A stretch of 49,014 nucleotides of DNA from an uncultured Verrucomicrobiota bacterium. GTDB lineage: Bacteria > Verrucomicrobiota > Verrucomicrobiia > Opitutales > Opitutaceae. The DNA lies in the NCBI GenBank assembly GCA_903960515.1, contig CAJCBL010000277.1, positions 1 through 49,014 of the forward strand, written 5' to 3'. The translations under genes were made by a program, and so were the position numbers. Each line of letters opens with the position of its first letter. Positions within the stretch are counted from its first letter, which is position 1. This document shows positions 1-7,438 of this stretch, piece by piece. The notes beneath the pieces are model-generated. The model had not been told where the DNA came from. It did not search any database and saw nothing but the letters and a program-made list of their open reading frames with translations.

Positions 1-225
1 ACGCGTATCTTCGCGACATTCTCACCCGACTGCCGGCGATGACCACCAAGGACGATCTGGCCCCGCTGCTGCCCAAGAATTGGCAACCGGGGAGCTAAAC
101 GGTGGCGATAGAGGGAAGGGAGTTGCATGGAGCGCAGGCCGAAGCGGCAGGAAACGGACTCGATAGCGGCAGACACGTAGGCCCTCAGCAAGCCTGCGCC
201 AAGAGGTCGCCGCCCGGACGCTTAC
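1..225 (+). mobile_element. Right end of an IS66-family insertion sequence
   Basis: The segment carries the last codons of an IS66-type transposase and then about 125 bases of non-coding tail. The tail ends in GGACGCTTAC at 216-225. Read inward on the other strand this is GTAAGCGTCC, which matches the usual IS66-family terminal inverted repeat (GTAAGCG start). The 8 bases after the end (226-233) would be one copy of the target duplication, but the left end lies outside the window so this cannot be tested. It is the boundary of a mobile element, not necessarily an active copy. Confidence 0.75.
3..98 (+). CDS. IS66 family transposase, C-terminal fragment (partial)
   Basis: An open frame enters from the left edge and stops at TAA 96-98. 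It encodes the C-terminal tail of an IS66-type DDE transposase, with YLRDILTRLPAM followed by DDLAPLLP and NWQP near the end. This short tail is characteristic of the small C-terminal IS66 domain that follows the DDE core. The catalytic part lies outside the window. It sits just inside the element's right inverted repeat, as expected for the last gene of an IS66 element. Confidence 0.8.
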   Translation, partial: AYLRDILTRLPAMTTKDDLAPLLPKNWQPGS

Positions 226-626
226 GTTCTTTTCGATCTCTGGGTTCCTTGCGGTTAATATATTCGGGGAGGCACCAAAGGGGTAAAGAATTGGCCTTCT
301 TTTAGTGCCTTGAAGGAGGCCAGCGGGGACAAGTCGAAAATTTCGAGAGCCTGCGAAAACGCGTGGGATGCCTTATCCGTTGCCGAGGAGCAGACCACCA
401 ACGATGGAGGCACCACCACTTCAACCGGGCTTGTTCAGCCTCACGCAAGCCCACGTATGGGCACGAATATATCGTCGTTGAGAGACTCCTCGACTGGAGA
501 GCCAGGTGCGGCAGACCCGCCAGCCTGGATCGGCGGATGGGGGCGGTGCTATCCCGATCCCTCCCCTTATCAAGCCAACTGCATGGTTACGGCCCGACGA
601 CCATTAAACCGCTTCGGCCTGGCGGA
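226..626. other. Non-coding stretch between IS66 end and the receiver-MBL gene
   Basis: I see no supported gene here. The open frames crossing it have no recognisable domain and run into the antisense of the receiver-MBL gene. No clear terminator for that gene (which ends at 627 on the minus strand) was found. Confidence 0.5.
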
Positions 627-2006
627 CTATACAGGCGCCGGGGCCGGGGTGCGCGGCTTGCGGTGCAGCACGATTTCCATCCCCTCGGCGGCGGCGTCGA
701 CCCTTAGCGACCCTCCAGTACGGGCCACGATCTCGCGGGCGTGCTCGACGATGCGATCAATGGCATCGTCGTTGTGGGTGGGATCGTGGTGGAAGAGGAT
801 GAGATGTTTCACCCGCGCCTGCAGGGCGAGATGCACGGTGTCGTCGATGCAACTGTGCCCCCAGCCTATGCGGCCTTCGTATTCTTCGGCGGTGTACTGG
901 GCGTCGCAGATGAAGAGCTCGGCCCCTTGGGCGAACTCGGCCAGAAGCTGGTTCTTGTAGGTGTTGAAATTCTGGGTGTCCTCGTTGGCCGTGGCGCCTG
1001 GCGGCGTGGTTTTCCCGGGACGGGGCCGAGGGTAGGGCAGCACTTCGGTGTCCGGCATGAAGACCACCCCGCCTCCGGGCGTGGACAGCCGGTAGCCCAG
1101 CGTGATGCCGGGGTGGTGGGTGAAGATCGCCTGCACTGGCACCCGGCCCGCCCGGAACTCGAGCCCATGCAACTCCCGCACCGTGAGGCCGCCGGCCACC
1201 TGGTCGAGCCCTACGGGGAAGACTGCGCTGTCCATCTGGGCGGAGAGGGTCTTGAGCAGGCTTTGCCGCGCACCCTCGTAGCCGAGCACGGTGATGCAAC
1301 TGCCGGGATCGTGGATGGGGCCGAAAAAGGGCAACCCCTGGATGTGGTCCCAGTGGGTGTGGGTGAGCAGCAGATGCGCTTTCACCTGCCGGCCGGAAAA
1401 CTCGCGGCGCAGCTCTTCGCCCAGAAGCCGGATACCGGTGCCGGCGTCCAGCACGACGATGTCCTCGCCCACTCGCACTTCCACACAGGTGGTGTTGCCC
1501 CCGTAGCGCACAGTGTCCGGGCCCGGGGTGGCGATCGAACCGCGCACCCCCCAGAAGCGCACGCGGGCCGAATCCGCCTCGCTGCGCACGGGGCGCGGCG
1601 CGGCGTTCTCGCTCGAGCAGTCGCAATCGCAGTCGCAGGGGCGGGCCTGTACGGAGGCGAGGATAGCTGCGATTTCCTTGGGGCTTACAGGCTTTACGAG
1701 GTAATGGGTGGCCCCGGCCTCGAGCGCATTCTGGCGGTCCGCTGGAAAACTGCTGCCGGTGGTGACGATGATGGTGATGTTGCCGAGTTCGTCTCCTCGG
1801 GCGCGGATGGCACGGCATACGTTGAAGCCGTTGGTGCCGGGCATGAGCAGATCGCAGAGCACGGCCACCGGGCGGTGGGTGCCCACGAGGGCGATACCCT
1901 CGTCGCCGTTGTCGGCCTCGAATACGCGCCAGCCCTGCGCTTCCAGGTGGCGAACCAACATCTCGCGGATGACCGGTTCGTCGTCGATGACAACCAAGGT
2001 TCTCAT
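627..2006 (-). CDS. Response regulator: receiver domain fused to MBL-fold phosphodiesterase-like hydrolase
   Basis: The protein has 459 residues. Residues 1-120 are a CheY-like receiver: acidic pair D8/D9, phospho-acceptor D52 in CDLLMPG and K105 in VKPVSP. A linker at 124-130 reads CDCDCDC, an unusual Cys-Asp run that could bind metal. Residues about 148-450 are a metallo-beta-lactamase fold of the Lactamase_B_2/PhnP-like type. It opens with GVRGSIATPG and has the metal motif HTHWDH at 216-221, then HHPG, PDTE, DAQY and GWGHS. Phosphorylation would therefore gate a hydrolase instead of DNA binding; the substrate is unknown, with cyclic or linear phosphodiesters as the family precedent. I chose the ATG at 2006 because the receiver starts there; a 56-residue upstream extension is low-complexity. 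The likely partner kinase lies at 4212-5411. Confidence 0.88.
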   Translation of the reverse strand: MRTLVVIDDEPVIREMLVRHLEAQGWRVFEADNGDEGIALVGTHRPVAVLCDLLMPGTNGFNVCRAIRARGDELGNITIIVTTGSSFPADRQNALEAGATHYLVKPVSPKEIAAILASVQARPCDCDCDCSSENAAPRPVRSEADSARVRFWGVRGSIATPGPDTVRYGGNTTCVEVRVGEDIVVLDAGTGIRLLGEELRREFSGRQVKAHLLLTHTHWDHIQGLPFFGPIHDPGSCITVLGYEGARQSLLKTLSAQMDSAVFPVGLDQVAGGLTVRELHGLEFRAGRVPVQAIFTHHPGITLGYRLSTPGGGVVFMPDTEVLPYPRPRPGKTTPPGATANEDTQNFNTYKNQLLAEFAQGAELFICDAQYTAEEYEGRIGWGHSCIDDTVHLALQARVKHLILFHHDPTHNDDAIDRIVEHAREIVARTGGSLRVDAAAEGMEIVLHRKPRTPAPAPV

Positions 2007-2366
2007 GCTTGGTGGTCGATAAGGCTCCAGGGGGCCGACTGGCAAGGGTGCTGTTGCTGGGCTGCGCCCATGCAGGCGAGGCTCGCTACGGGGATGGGGC
2101 GAGGCAAGCTGGAGTGTCGTGGCGGGGCGGATGGCATCGGGGCGGCCGGCAGTAGCCGGGGCCCCATTACTCACGGGCGGCGGGTGCGAGTCAAAACCCG
2201 ATTGCGGTGGCGCCGCGATGCCACCGGGCGCCGGCCCGGCTCATGCGTAACCGTGCAATGGTGCCGGTTCAGAGCGCCTCCCTGGAAGCCCGGTGGAAAC
2301 GCCGCCCCGCTGCGGAGGTTTCGGAAACGGTGCGCTCTGCGGCCTGCGCCGCCCCGGTCCTTCGCT
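2007..2366. other. Gap with no supported gene
   Basis: The 360 bases lie between the receiver-MBL gene and the Cys-tailed repeat protein, both on the minus strand. Open frames here lack domains. A promoter for the receiver-MBL gene may lie within it, but I could not pick out convincing boxes. Confidence 0.4.
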
Positions 2367-3341
2367 CTAGTTTTGGCAGCAGCCGTCGCCGCCGTCACAG
2401 CCGGCACAGGACGAACACGCCTCGCGGATTACCCGCCCCCGGGGGAAAGTAGTGATCGTGGTGTGCGCCATGTCGAAGTTGTGAGTGTGCTGCGCAACGA
2501 CCCGCACCTTGCCGGCCCCGAAATCGATCTGCATCGGCACCGTGCGCATGCCCTCGTCGTCGATGCGGCTGATTGTCTCGAAGGGCTCAATGAGCGTTTC
2601 ATTTCCGTCGGCATGCCGCACTCGCAGGCCGGTGTGGATGGTTTTCACCGAAAGGAGTGCGCCGGACGGGGCGAATTGGATGGAGTTGAGATCGGCGCTC
2701 ATGCCCACCATCTCCGCATCGAAGGCTTTCACGGTGCCGATCGGTGTGTCCAACTCTTCCACCTTGGCAGGTTCCAGTGAGCGCAGCGTACCATCTTCAT
2801 GGAGGGAAAAACCCTTTCGGACGCGCATCGGCCCGGTCGTTGTATGGATGGTGAGCCGTTCGCTTGGCCAGAGAGTCAAAGATTTGAGTACACCGCTGGG
2901 GTAGAAATGGAGGCTGATGACCTTGGCGCGGAACTTCCCCACCGGCAGGTCGAAGTCCATGGGCTCTGCGAGCTCCGCCTCCTTGCGCTCCGACCAGTAG
3001 CCGTCGATCTGGCCATTCAAGGGGAAGAGGCGGTTGATCGCCCCGTTCTCGTGAAAGCTGACCGCCTCGGCCTTGATGAGCCCCAAGGGTGTTTGCAACG
3101 GCATCGCCTGGTCTAGCGCTATGCTTTTGATTCGGCCGTTTTCAAAGAAGCCCAGCGAGCGCCGGTCCTTCTTGTTGCGTTCGCCCAGCTCGGCCATCCG
3201 GTAGAGCGGAATGATCTCCCCGAAAGGGGTTTGGAGGCGGTTCTCGGCGGCCACTCGGCACGATTTCACCGCCCCTCCGGCGTAGGTCGCCCGATCCGCG
3301 ATGCCGGAGACCGTCCCGTAGGTTGTTTCGATGGTATCCAT
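2367..3341 (-). CDS. Conserved repeat protein with Cys-rich C-terminal tail
   Basis: The protein has 324 residues and no signal peptide. It contains about five degenerate copies of a beta-rich unit. Each begins with a T-P-x-G turn (about residues 38, 84, 132, 168, 199) and continues to an F-x-x-x-G-x-L-x-S-L strand (about 66, 96, 146, 180, 223). This resembles MORN/YwqK-type antiparallel repeats. The last 16 residues hold five cysteines (C309, C312, C315, C321, C322), a likely metal or cluster site. Function is unknown. It lies downstream of a nitrogen-fixation-associated small gene, with a dispersed repeat element between them, so a nif-linked metal role is possible but only inferred. The start is the ATG at 3341; the longer open frame upstream crosses the repeat element and is not protein-like. 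Confidence 0.75.
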   Translation of the reverse strand: MDTIETTYGTVSGIADRATYAGGAVKSCRVAAENRLQTPFGEIIPLYRMAELGERNKKDRRSLGFFENGRIKSIALDQAMPLQTPLGLIKAEAVSFHENGAINRLFPLNGQIDGYWSERKEAELAEPMDFDLPVGKFRAKVISLHFYPSGVLKSLTLWPSERLTIHTTTGPMRVRKGFSLHEDGTLRSLEPAKVEELDTPIGTVKAFDAEMVGMSADLNSIQFAPSGALLSVKTIHTGLRVRHADGNETLIEPFETISRIDDEGMRTVPMQIDFGAGKVRVVAQHTHNFDMAHTTITTFPRGRVIREACSSCAGCDGGDGCCQN

Positions 3342-3444
3342 GGTGAGGCTCGTAGTGCAGGTCCCGCGCCGCTGCAGGAGCGGTTCGTGAATTTCTGTGC
3401 CCAACTGCGGAATGTTGCCGGAGTGTAGTGGTCCCAACGCCTGA

Positions 3445-3575
3445 GCCGTGACCATTCGTAGGAGCGTGCTTGCACGCGATTCAGAGCGCAGATCGCGTGC
3501 AAGCACCCTCCTACGGCGGGCACCGGAGTTTGTGCATTGCCAGAGCGCGAAGCGGTACGACTGCATGGCCACGCC
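3445..3575 (+). repeat. Dispersed palindromic element, copy 1 (about 130 bp)
   Basis: The outer ends GCCGTGACCAT (3445-3455) and ATGGCCACG (3565-3573) form imperfect terminal inverted repeats. Inside, GTAGGAGCGTGCTTGCACGCG pairs with a matching arm ending near 3524, giving a stem of over 20 bp around a loop that includes AGAGCGCAGA. A second motif, CAGAGCGCGAAGCGGTACGA, lies at 3541-3560. Two further near-full copies lie at 34076 and 38754. The element sits between the Rop-like gene and the Cys-tailed gene. It is MITE- or REP/BIME-like and carries no gene. Confidence 0.85.
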
Positions 3576-3640
3576 TGAGCAGGGGACAGTGGGCCCCGCG
3601 TACTGTCGCGGCGAAGCCGGCCGGGTCGCGAGCCGGAGGG

Positions 3641-3838
3641 TCAGCCGCTGAGCGCGGACAGCTTCTGTTTGGCTGCCGCGAGGCTTTGGTGGGGCTGGAA
3701 AGTTCTTTGCGCCACCTCGGGGATGCGCTGCCAGTCGGTCGGCAGCTCCTCGGAGAGGTCGTGCAGGTCCATCTCGGTCTGCACCGCGAGGGAACTGAGC
3801 TTCTTGATTTCGGCTTTCAGTGTTTCGAGCGTGTCCAT
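3641..3838 (-). CDS. Small Rop-like helical protein of the nitrogen-fixation-associated CCE_0567 family
   Basis: The protein has 65 residues and is almost entirely helical. It has an early TLETLKAEIKKL helix and then the conserved segment MDLHDLSEELP, W36 and VAQRTFQ. This matches the short Rop-like (PF05082, DUF683) proteins that form four-helix dimers and are found almost only in nif gene clusters, where they are thought to bind metal or assist nitrogenase cofactor work. The start is ATG 3838, preceded by GGAAAC. A sigma-54-like promoter lies 26-42 bases upstream of the start codon, which fits nif control. No nifHDK genes are in the window, so the rest of the cluster may lie to the left, beyond the insertion sequence, or elsewhere. 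Confidence 0.75.
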   Translation of the reverse strand: MDTLETLKAEIKKLSSLAVQTEMDLHDLSEELPTDWQRIPEVAQRTFQPHQSLAAAKQKLSALSG

Positions 3839-4211
3839 GTTTCCGGGGGGAGTCGCTGCCCGAGAGCAGTCCGGGTGCCAGCCTTCGGGCCTCCTGCCGG
3901 TTCATGGTGGGCAACCGAAGCCGGGCCGCATTCCCGGACGCCTCTATTCGGAAATTACACGGGCCGCAGGCGTTAAGGCTGCTGCTTGCTGTGGGTGCGT
4001 GGCGTGTCCCGCGTACGGCAGCGGGCTTCTGTGTCGCCCAGGGGAGCATCCATGAATAGCAGATACTGCTCGGGCGCTCGTGGGAGACCCGGGGCATGTG
4101 CGGCGGCCAAGGCCGTGGCGCGCAGGGCCTCCCAATAGGCTGAGGCGTTTCCTCCGGGTCCACCAACTCGATACTCCGTGCCTCACCAAGGCGCAGTTGG
4201 ACGTTTACCGT
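3839..4211. other. Intergenic region upstream of the Rop-like gene
   Basis: There is no supported gene. It contains the sigma-54-like promoter described separately. I looked for a NifA-type activator site (TGT, ten bases, ACA) and did not find one between the promoter and the kinase gene. Confidence 0.5.
3864..3880 (-). promoter_or_regulatory. Sigma-54 (RpoN) type -24/-12 promoter
   Basis: Read on the minus strand the site is TGGCAC, five bases, CTGCT. The GG and GC dinucleotides are separated by exactly ten bases, as in the consensus TGGCAC-N5-TTGC, with one mismatch in the -12 box. It points at the Rop-like nif-associated gene, and initiation about 12 bases downstream would leave a leader of roughly 15 to 20 bases. 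Assignment is from sequence match only. Confidence 0.6.
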
Positions 4212-5411
4212 TCAGTTCGGGAGCGTGAAGCGGAAGGTGGTGCCTTCAACGACCGAGGATGCAAACTCGACTCGCCCGCCCAACAATTGCTCGCCGATGA
4301 GCTTCATCGAAAATGTGCCAAGACCCCGGCCCAGTGAGCCTTTGGTGCTGAAATTGCGCTGGAAAACACGGCGCGCGTTCGCGGGGGGAATCGCAGTTTC
4401 GTTCCAAACTTCGAAGCTCACCCTCTCGGGCGTCACCCCTACCTGCATTCGGATCTCGCCTCCAGGGGGCGTGGCTTCCAGGGCGTTGATCGCCATATTT
4501 CCCAGGACCCGCAGCAAAAGGGTAGTATCCGTAGTCACAGTTATGGCGCATTGCGGCGAGGTGATGGCCGTGCGTTTGCCGCTGGAAGCGGGATGGTGGG
4601 TGATGAGGCTGCGCCAATCATTGATGATTGCGTCAAGTGGTGTCGCCTTCGGAAGGGGCCTCAGGTTGTCGACCGACGCGTTGGATGTGAGTTGGCGCTG
4701 GAGTTCGAGTTCGCGGACAACCCGTTCGGTGAGCTGGAAAACCTCGCTAGCCCCAGCGACCTGGGAGCCGGTTGCTTCATGGGCCAAGGTTAAACTGGCG
4801 TAGAAGAGGCTGGTGAGCGTGTTGTTCAGATCGTGGAAGAATGCGCGCTCGGCGAACGCGCTCTGCTGCTGGCGGGTGATGTCGTCAATGAACACCAGAA
4901 TTAGGTGACGGCCCTCGAGCCCCAGCGGCGTGGCCCGCACCCGCAGGAATAGCGGAGTGGTGACACTATTTTGGACCGTCTCAAGGGCGCAAAAGCGTTC
5001 GGCCTCCCGGTGGTCGTGGAGGGCGACGGTCTGGGCAATGGCCGCTCCACAGGTGCTGCAGAACTTGCTGGTGCCGCACCCTGCGTCCATTTCGCTGGCA
5101 TGGGGGCACTGGAGCGCCTCGCCCAGGCGCAGGCCGAGCAGCTTCTCGGCGGAGTCCAGCCCGAGGAATCCGAGCAGGGTCTCGTTGATTGCCAGGATCT
5201 GGCGGTGTTCGTTCACGATGGCCAGCAGGCCGCCGACCGTTTCGAGCAAAGTGCCGAGCAGGGGGTGGCCACTGAGCTCCTGGAGTTGCTGCTTCAGCTC
5301 GTGCTCGTCGAGTCGTTCGGGCTTGGCGAAATAGGTGCCCGGCGCGCCGGGCATTTCATTTGTTGAACCGAGGGGATCGGCGGGGGCGGAACCTTCGAGG
5401 GACGTTGGCAT
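4212..5411 (-). CDS. PAS-domain sensor histidine kinase with Cys/His cluster
   Basis: The protein has 399 residues and no membrane segment, so it is probably cytoplasmic. A PAS domain (about 52-178) contains an inserted metal-type motif: C102-P-H104, then GCGTSKFCSTCG with C112, C118 and C121, suited to Zn, Fe-S or redox sensing. The dimerisation helix carries the phospho-acceptor H193 in FFHDLNN. The catalytic domain has the N-box around NMAINALEA (305-313) and the glycine lid GRGLGTFS (361-368), followed by a normal C-terminus. The start is ATG 5411; upstream frame is Pro/Arg-rich shadow. The nearest response regulator is the receiver-MBL protein at 627-2006 on the same strand, with the nif-associated small gene between them. 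Pairing is inferred from proximity. Confidence 0.88.
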   Translation of the reverse strand: MPTSLEGSAPADPLGSTNEMPGAPGTYFAKPERLDEHELKQQLQELSGHPLLGTLLETVGGLLAIVNEHRQILAINETLLGFLGLDSAEKLLGLRLGEALQCPHASEMDAGCGTSKFCSTCGAAIAQTVALHDHREAERFCALETVQNSVTTPLFLRVRATPLGLEGRHLILVFIDDITRQQQSAFAERAFFHDLNNTLTSLFYASLTLAHEATGSQVAGASEVFQLTERVVRELELQRQLTSNASVDNLRPLPKATPLDAIINDWRSLITHHPASSGKRTAITSPQCAITVTTDTTLLLRVLGNMAINALEATPPGGEIRMQVGVTPERVSFEVWNETAIPPANARRVFQRNFSTKGSLGRGLGTFSMKLIGEQLLGGRVEFASSVVEGTTFRFTLPN

Positions 5412-5536
5412 CGGGGGGCGGGGCGCTGGCGCGGCGGAGTGGACCCCGGGGCCGGATTCGTATTCGAGCGGTGGAATTGAGGGGAATCCGCGGTGAACTG
5501 GGGAAACGGCGACGCTCGTGGGGCGTGGGCTCCGGG

Positions 5537-6367
5537 TCAAGCGAGCAGGCCGTCGAGCTGTTGCCATACGGGCGCCGGGATCTGTTCGGGCCGGGAGAGC
5601 AGGCTCAAGCCGGCGGCCTCCAGGGCCGGCAACCAGAGGGCTGCGGTCTCGGGGGAGTGGCGGCGCAGGAGCGCTCCGATCTGCTTGCGGCGCTGCTGGA
5701 AGCAGGCGCGGATGAGCTGGCGGGTGGTATCGGAAAACCGGTATGGGTGTGGCCGGCGCTGGAGGTTGAGCAGGTAGGAGTCGACCTCGGGCACGGGGTG
5801 GAAACAGTTCCGGCTCACGGCGTGTCCTGGGCCGGCCGTGAAGGCCGACTGGAGGAATACGGAGATGGCGCCGAAGCTTTTGGTGCCGGGGGAGGCGAGG
5901 AAACGGTCGGCGGTCTCTCGCTGCACCATGAGCACGGTGCAAAGCGGCAGGGGGCCGGCGAGCACCCCCTCGAACCAAGGGCTGGAGATGACGTAGGGCA
6001 GGTTGGCCACGATTGTGAAGTCGCCCGTGGCGGCCTCGTAACCGGCCAACGGATGCTCTACGGCGTCGCCTTGCATCAGATGCAGCCGGCCCTCGGCCCG
6101 GGGCAGGAGCTCGGCGCTGAGGTGGGCGTGCAGGCGGGCATCGAACTCCACGGCCCACACCTCGGCGCCGGCCTCCAGCAGCGCGCCGGTGAGGGTGCCC
6201 AAGCCGGGCCCGATCTCCACTACGCGACTACCCGGGTGCACGCCGGCGAGTTCGAGCGATTTGCGCACGATGTTGCCGTCGATGAGGAAGTTTTGCCCGA
6301 GCTGCCGGTTGGGCCGGTGGCCGAGTTGCTCCAGCAGAGCGCGGGTGGAGGAGGGGGAGAGCGGCAT
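5537..6367 (-). CDS. rsmA: 16S rRNA (adenine1518-N6/adenine1519-N6)-dimethyltransferase
   Basis: The protein has 276 residues, normal for the family. RsmA/KsgA dimethylates two adjacent adenines in helix 45 of 16S rRNA during late 30S assembly, using SAM. It has the entry LGQNFLID, the SAM-binding VVEIGPGLGTLTGAL, the acidic loop GDAVE, and the catalytic NLPYVISSP typical of N6-adenine methylation. The C-terminal helical domain is present. ATG 6367 is chosen because the family N-terminus begins just after it. It lies downstream of the pseudopilin gene but is separated from it by a terminator, so it probably has its own promoter. Confidence 0.95.
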   Translation of the reverse strand: MPLSPSSTRALLEQLGHRPNRQLGQNFLIDGNIVRKSLELAGVHPGSRVVEIGPGLGTLTGALLEAGAEVWAVEFDARLHAHLSAELLPRAEGRLHLMQGDAVEHPLAGYEAATGDFTIVANLPYVISSPWFEGVLAGPLPLCTVLMVQRETADRFLASPGTKSFGAISVFLQSAFTAGPGHAVSRNCFHPVPEVDSYLLNLQRRPHPYRFSDTTRQLIRACFQQRRKQIGALLRRHSPETAALWLPALEAAGLSLLSRPEQIPAPVWQQLDGLLA

Positions 6368-6403
6368 CGCAGCGAGGGTAGGGGCCGGTGGCCCGGCGCG
6401 GCG

Positions 6404-6436
6404 AAAACAAAAAGGGCCTCCGGTGGCGGAGGCCCT
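6404..6436 (-). terminator. Rho-independent terminator of the pseudopilin gene
   Basis: There is a perfect 10-bp stem (6413-6422 with 6427-6436) around a 4-base loop. On the minus strand it is followed by TTTTTGTTTT. It lies just downstream of the pseudopilin stop. Confidence 0.88.
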
Positions 6437-6522
6437 TGGGGCTGGGCGGAGGTGTGGGCGGATGGGAGTGGCGGGGCCAGAGGCGAGGGCGCTCCGCGCC
6501 AGTTGCGTATCCGGCTGTCGTG

Positions 6523-7329
6523 TTACGGAGTGCCGGTGGCCGGGGTGTTGTGGGCAAGGCCGGCGCCGGTGCCGGCACCGGTGGAGGAGAGCACTCGCGG
6601 GGTTTGCCACGCTCCGGCTCCGCTGAGCACGGGGGCGGCCGACAGGAGTTGCCGGGTGCGGTTGCCGTTCACGGCGACCAGGCGGCCGTTGGCATCGTCG
6701 GGGCCCAGGTTGTCGAAGAACTGCACGTTGCCCCCGAGGAAGAAGACGTGGCCTCCGTCGCTGCCGTAGACGGAGTTTTGCCGGTCGTTGTCCCAGGCAC
6801 CGGTGGCGGCGGCCAGCCCGCGTGTCCAAACTACGGGGGTGGTGGCGCCCATCGAGGTGCGCAGCCCGCTGAAGGCCTGGAAGCTGAGCGTGGCGCCATC
6901 GAAGGCCGGGGTGGTGGAGGCGAAGCCCCGGGGCTGGGCGTTGTCGAGGATGGTCGAGAGGCCCTGGGTGCCTACGAGGTCGGAGGGCGAGACCCATACT
7001 GCGGCGTTGTTGAGCCCGCCGCCCAGAGCCAAGGCCGCTGCATAGGAATAGAGCGTAGTGGTGGAGGCAGTGCCGGAGGCGATGAAGCCGGTGGTGCCGG
7101 CCGCCGCAGGCAGGTTGGTGGGCGGGAGGCTGCCGTTGTGCTCGTGGGCGTAGACGAGGGCCGCTTGGCCGATGCTGCGGATGTTGGCGAGGTCGGAGGC
7201 GCGCTGGGCGGTCTCCCGCACCTTTCCCACCACGGGGATGAGGATGGCGGCAAGAATACCGATGATCGCGATGACCGTGAGCAGTTCGATGAGCGTGAAT
7301 CCTTCGCGCGGACTATTTGTAGAACGCAT
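6523..7329 (-). CDS. Type IV pilin/type II secretion-like pseudopilin
   Basis: The protein has 268 residues. A class III signal peptide is present: short basic leader, then GFTLIELLTVIAIIGILAA, with cleavage expected after G and methylation of F, and E at +5. The hydrophobic helix is followed by a coiled N-terminal stalk (KVRETAQRASDLANIRSIGQ). The Ala/Gly/Thr-rich globular part contains GSDGGHVFFLGGNVQFF, the H-x-G strand pair typical of the abundant Verrucomicrobia/Planctomycetes pseudopilins. The last 40 residues are low-complexity. The substrate and assembly machine are not encoded nearby. The start is ATG 7329; a TTG two codons upstream is less likely. Confidence 0.9.
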   Translation of the reverse strand: MRSTNSPREGFTLIELLTVIAIIGILAAILIPVVGKVRETAQRASDLANIRSIGQAALVYAHEHNGSLPPTNLPAAAGTTGFIASGTASTTTLYSYAAALALGGGLNNAAVWVSPSDLVGTQGLSTILDNAQPRGFASTTPAFDGATLSFQAFSGLRTSMGATTPVVWTRGLAAATGAWDNDRQNSVYGSDGGHVFFLGGNVQFFDNLGPDDANGRLVAVNGNRTRQLLSAAPVLSGAGAWQTPRVLSSTGAGTGAGLAHNTPATGTP

Positions 7330-7438
7330 AACCAAACGGGTTGGAGTTTGCGTGGGGCTTGAGGGCGCGGGGGGCGGGCCTGTATTTGTTCAAGCCCGTA
7401 TCAACAGCAAGCCGGATTCCGCTATTCAGGACCGGCGC

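Noticed and set aside
741-2780. Long plus-strand open frame of 679 codons
   Set aside because: It is antisense to the receiver-MBL gene and to part of the Cys-tailed repeat gene, whose translations show clear motifs. The plus-strand product has none; long shadow frames are common at this GC content.
3342-4166. N-terminal extension of the Cys-tailed repeat protein to 599 residues
   Set aside because: The extra part runs through the dispersed repeat and antisense to nothing recognisable, overlaps the Rop-like gene in another frame, and is low-complexity. The ATG at 3341 matches the start of the repeat pattern.
3881-4211. NifA binding site upstream of the sigma-54 promoter
   Set aside because: No TGT-N10-ACA was found; near matches fail in one half-site.
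5412-6158. N-terminal extension of the PAS kinase into the rsmA region
   Set aside because: The added residues are Pro/Arg-rich and overlap the conserved rsmA coding sequence in another frame.
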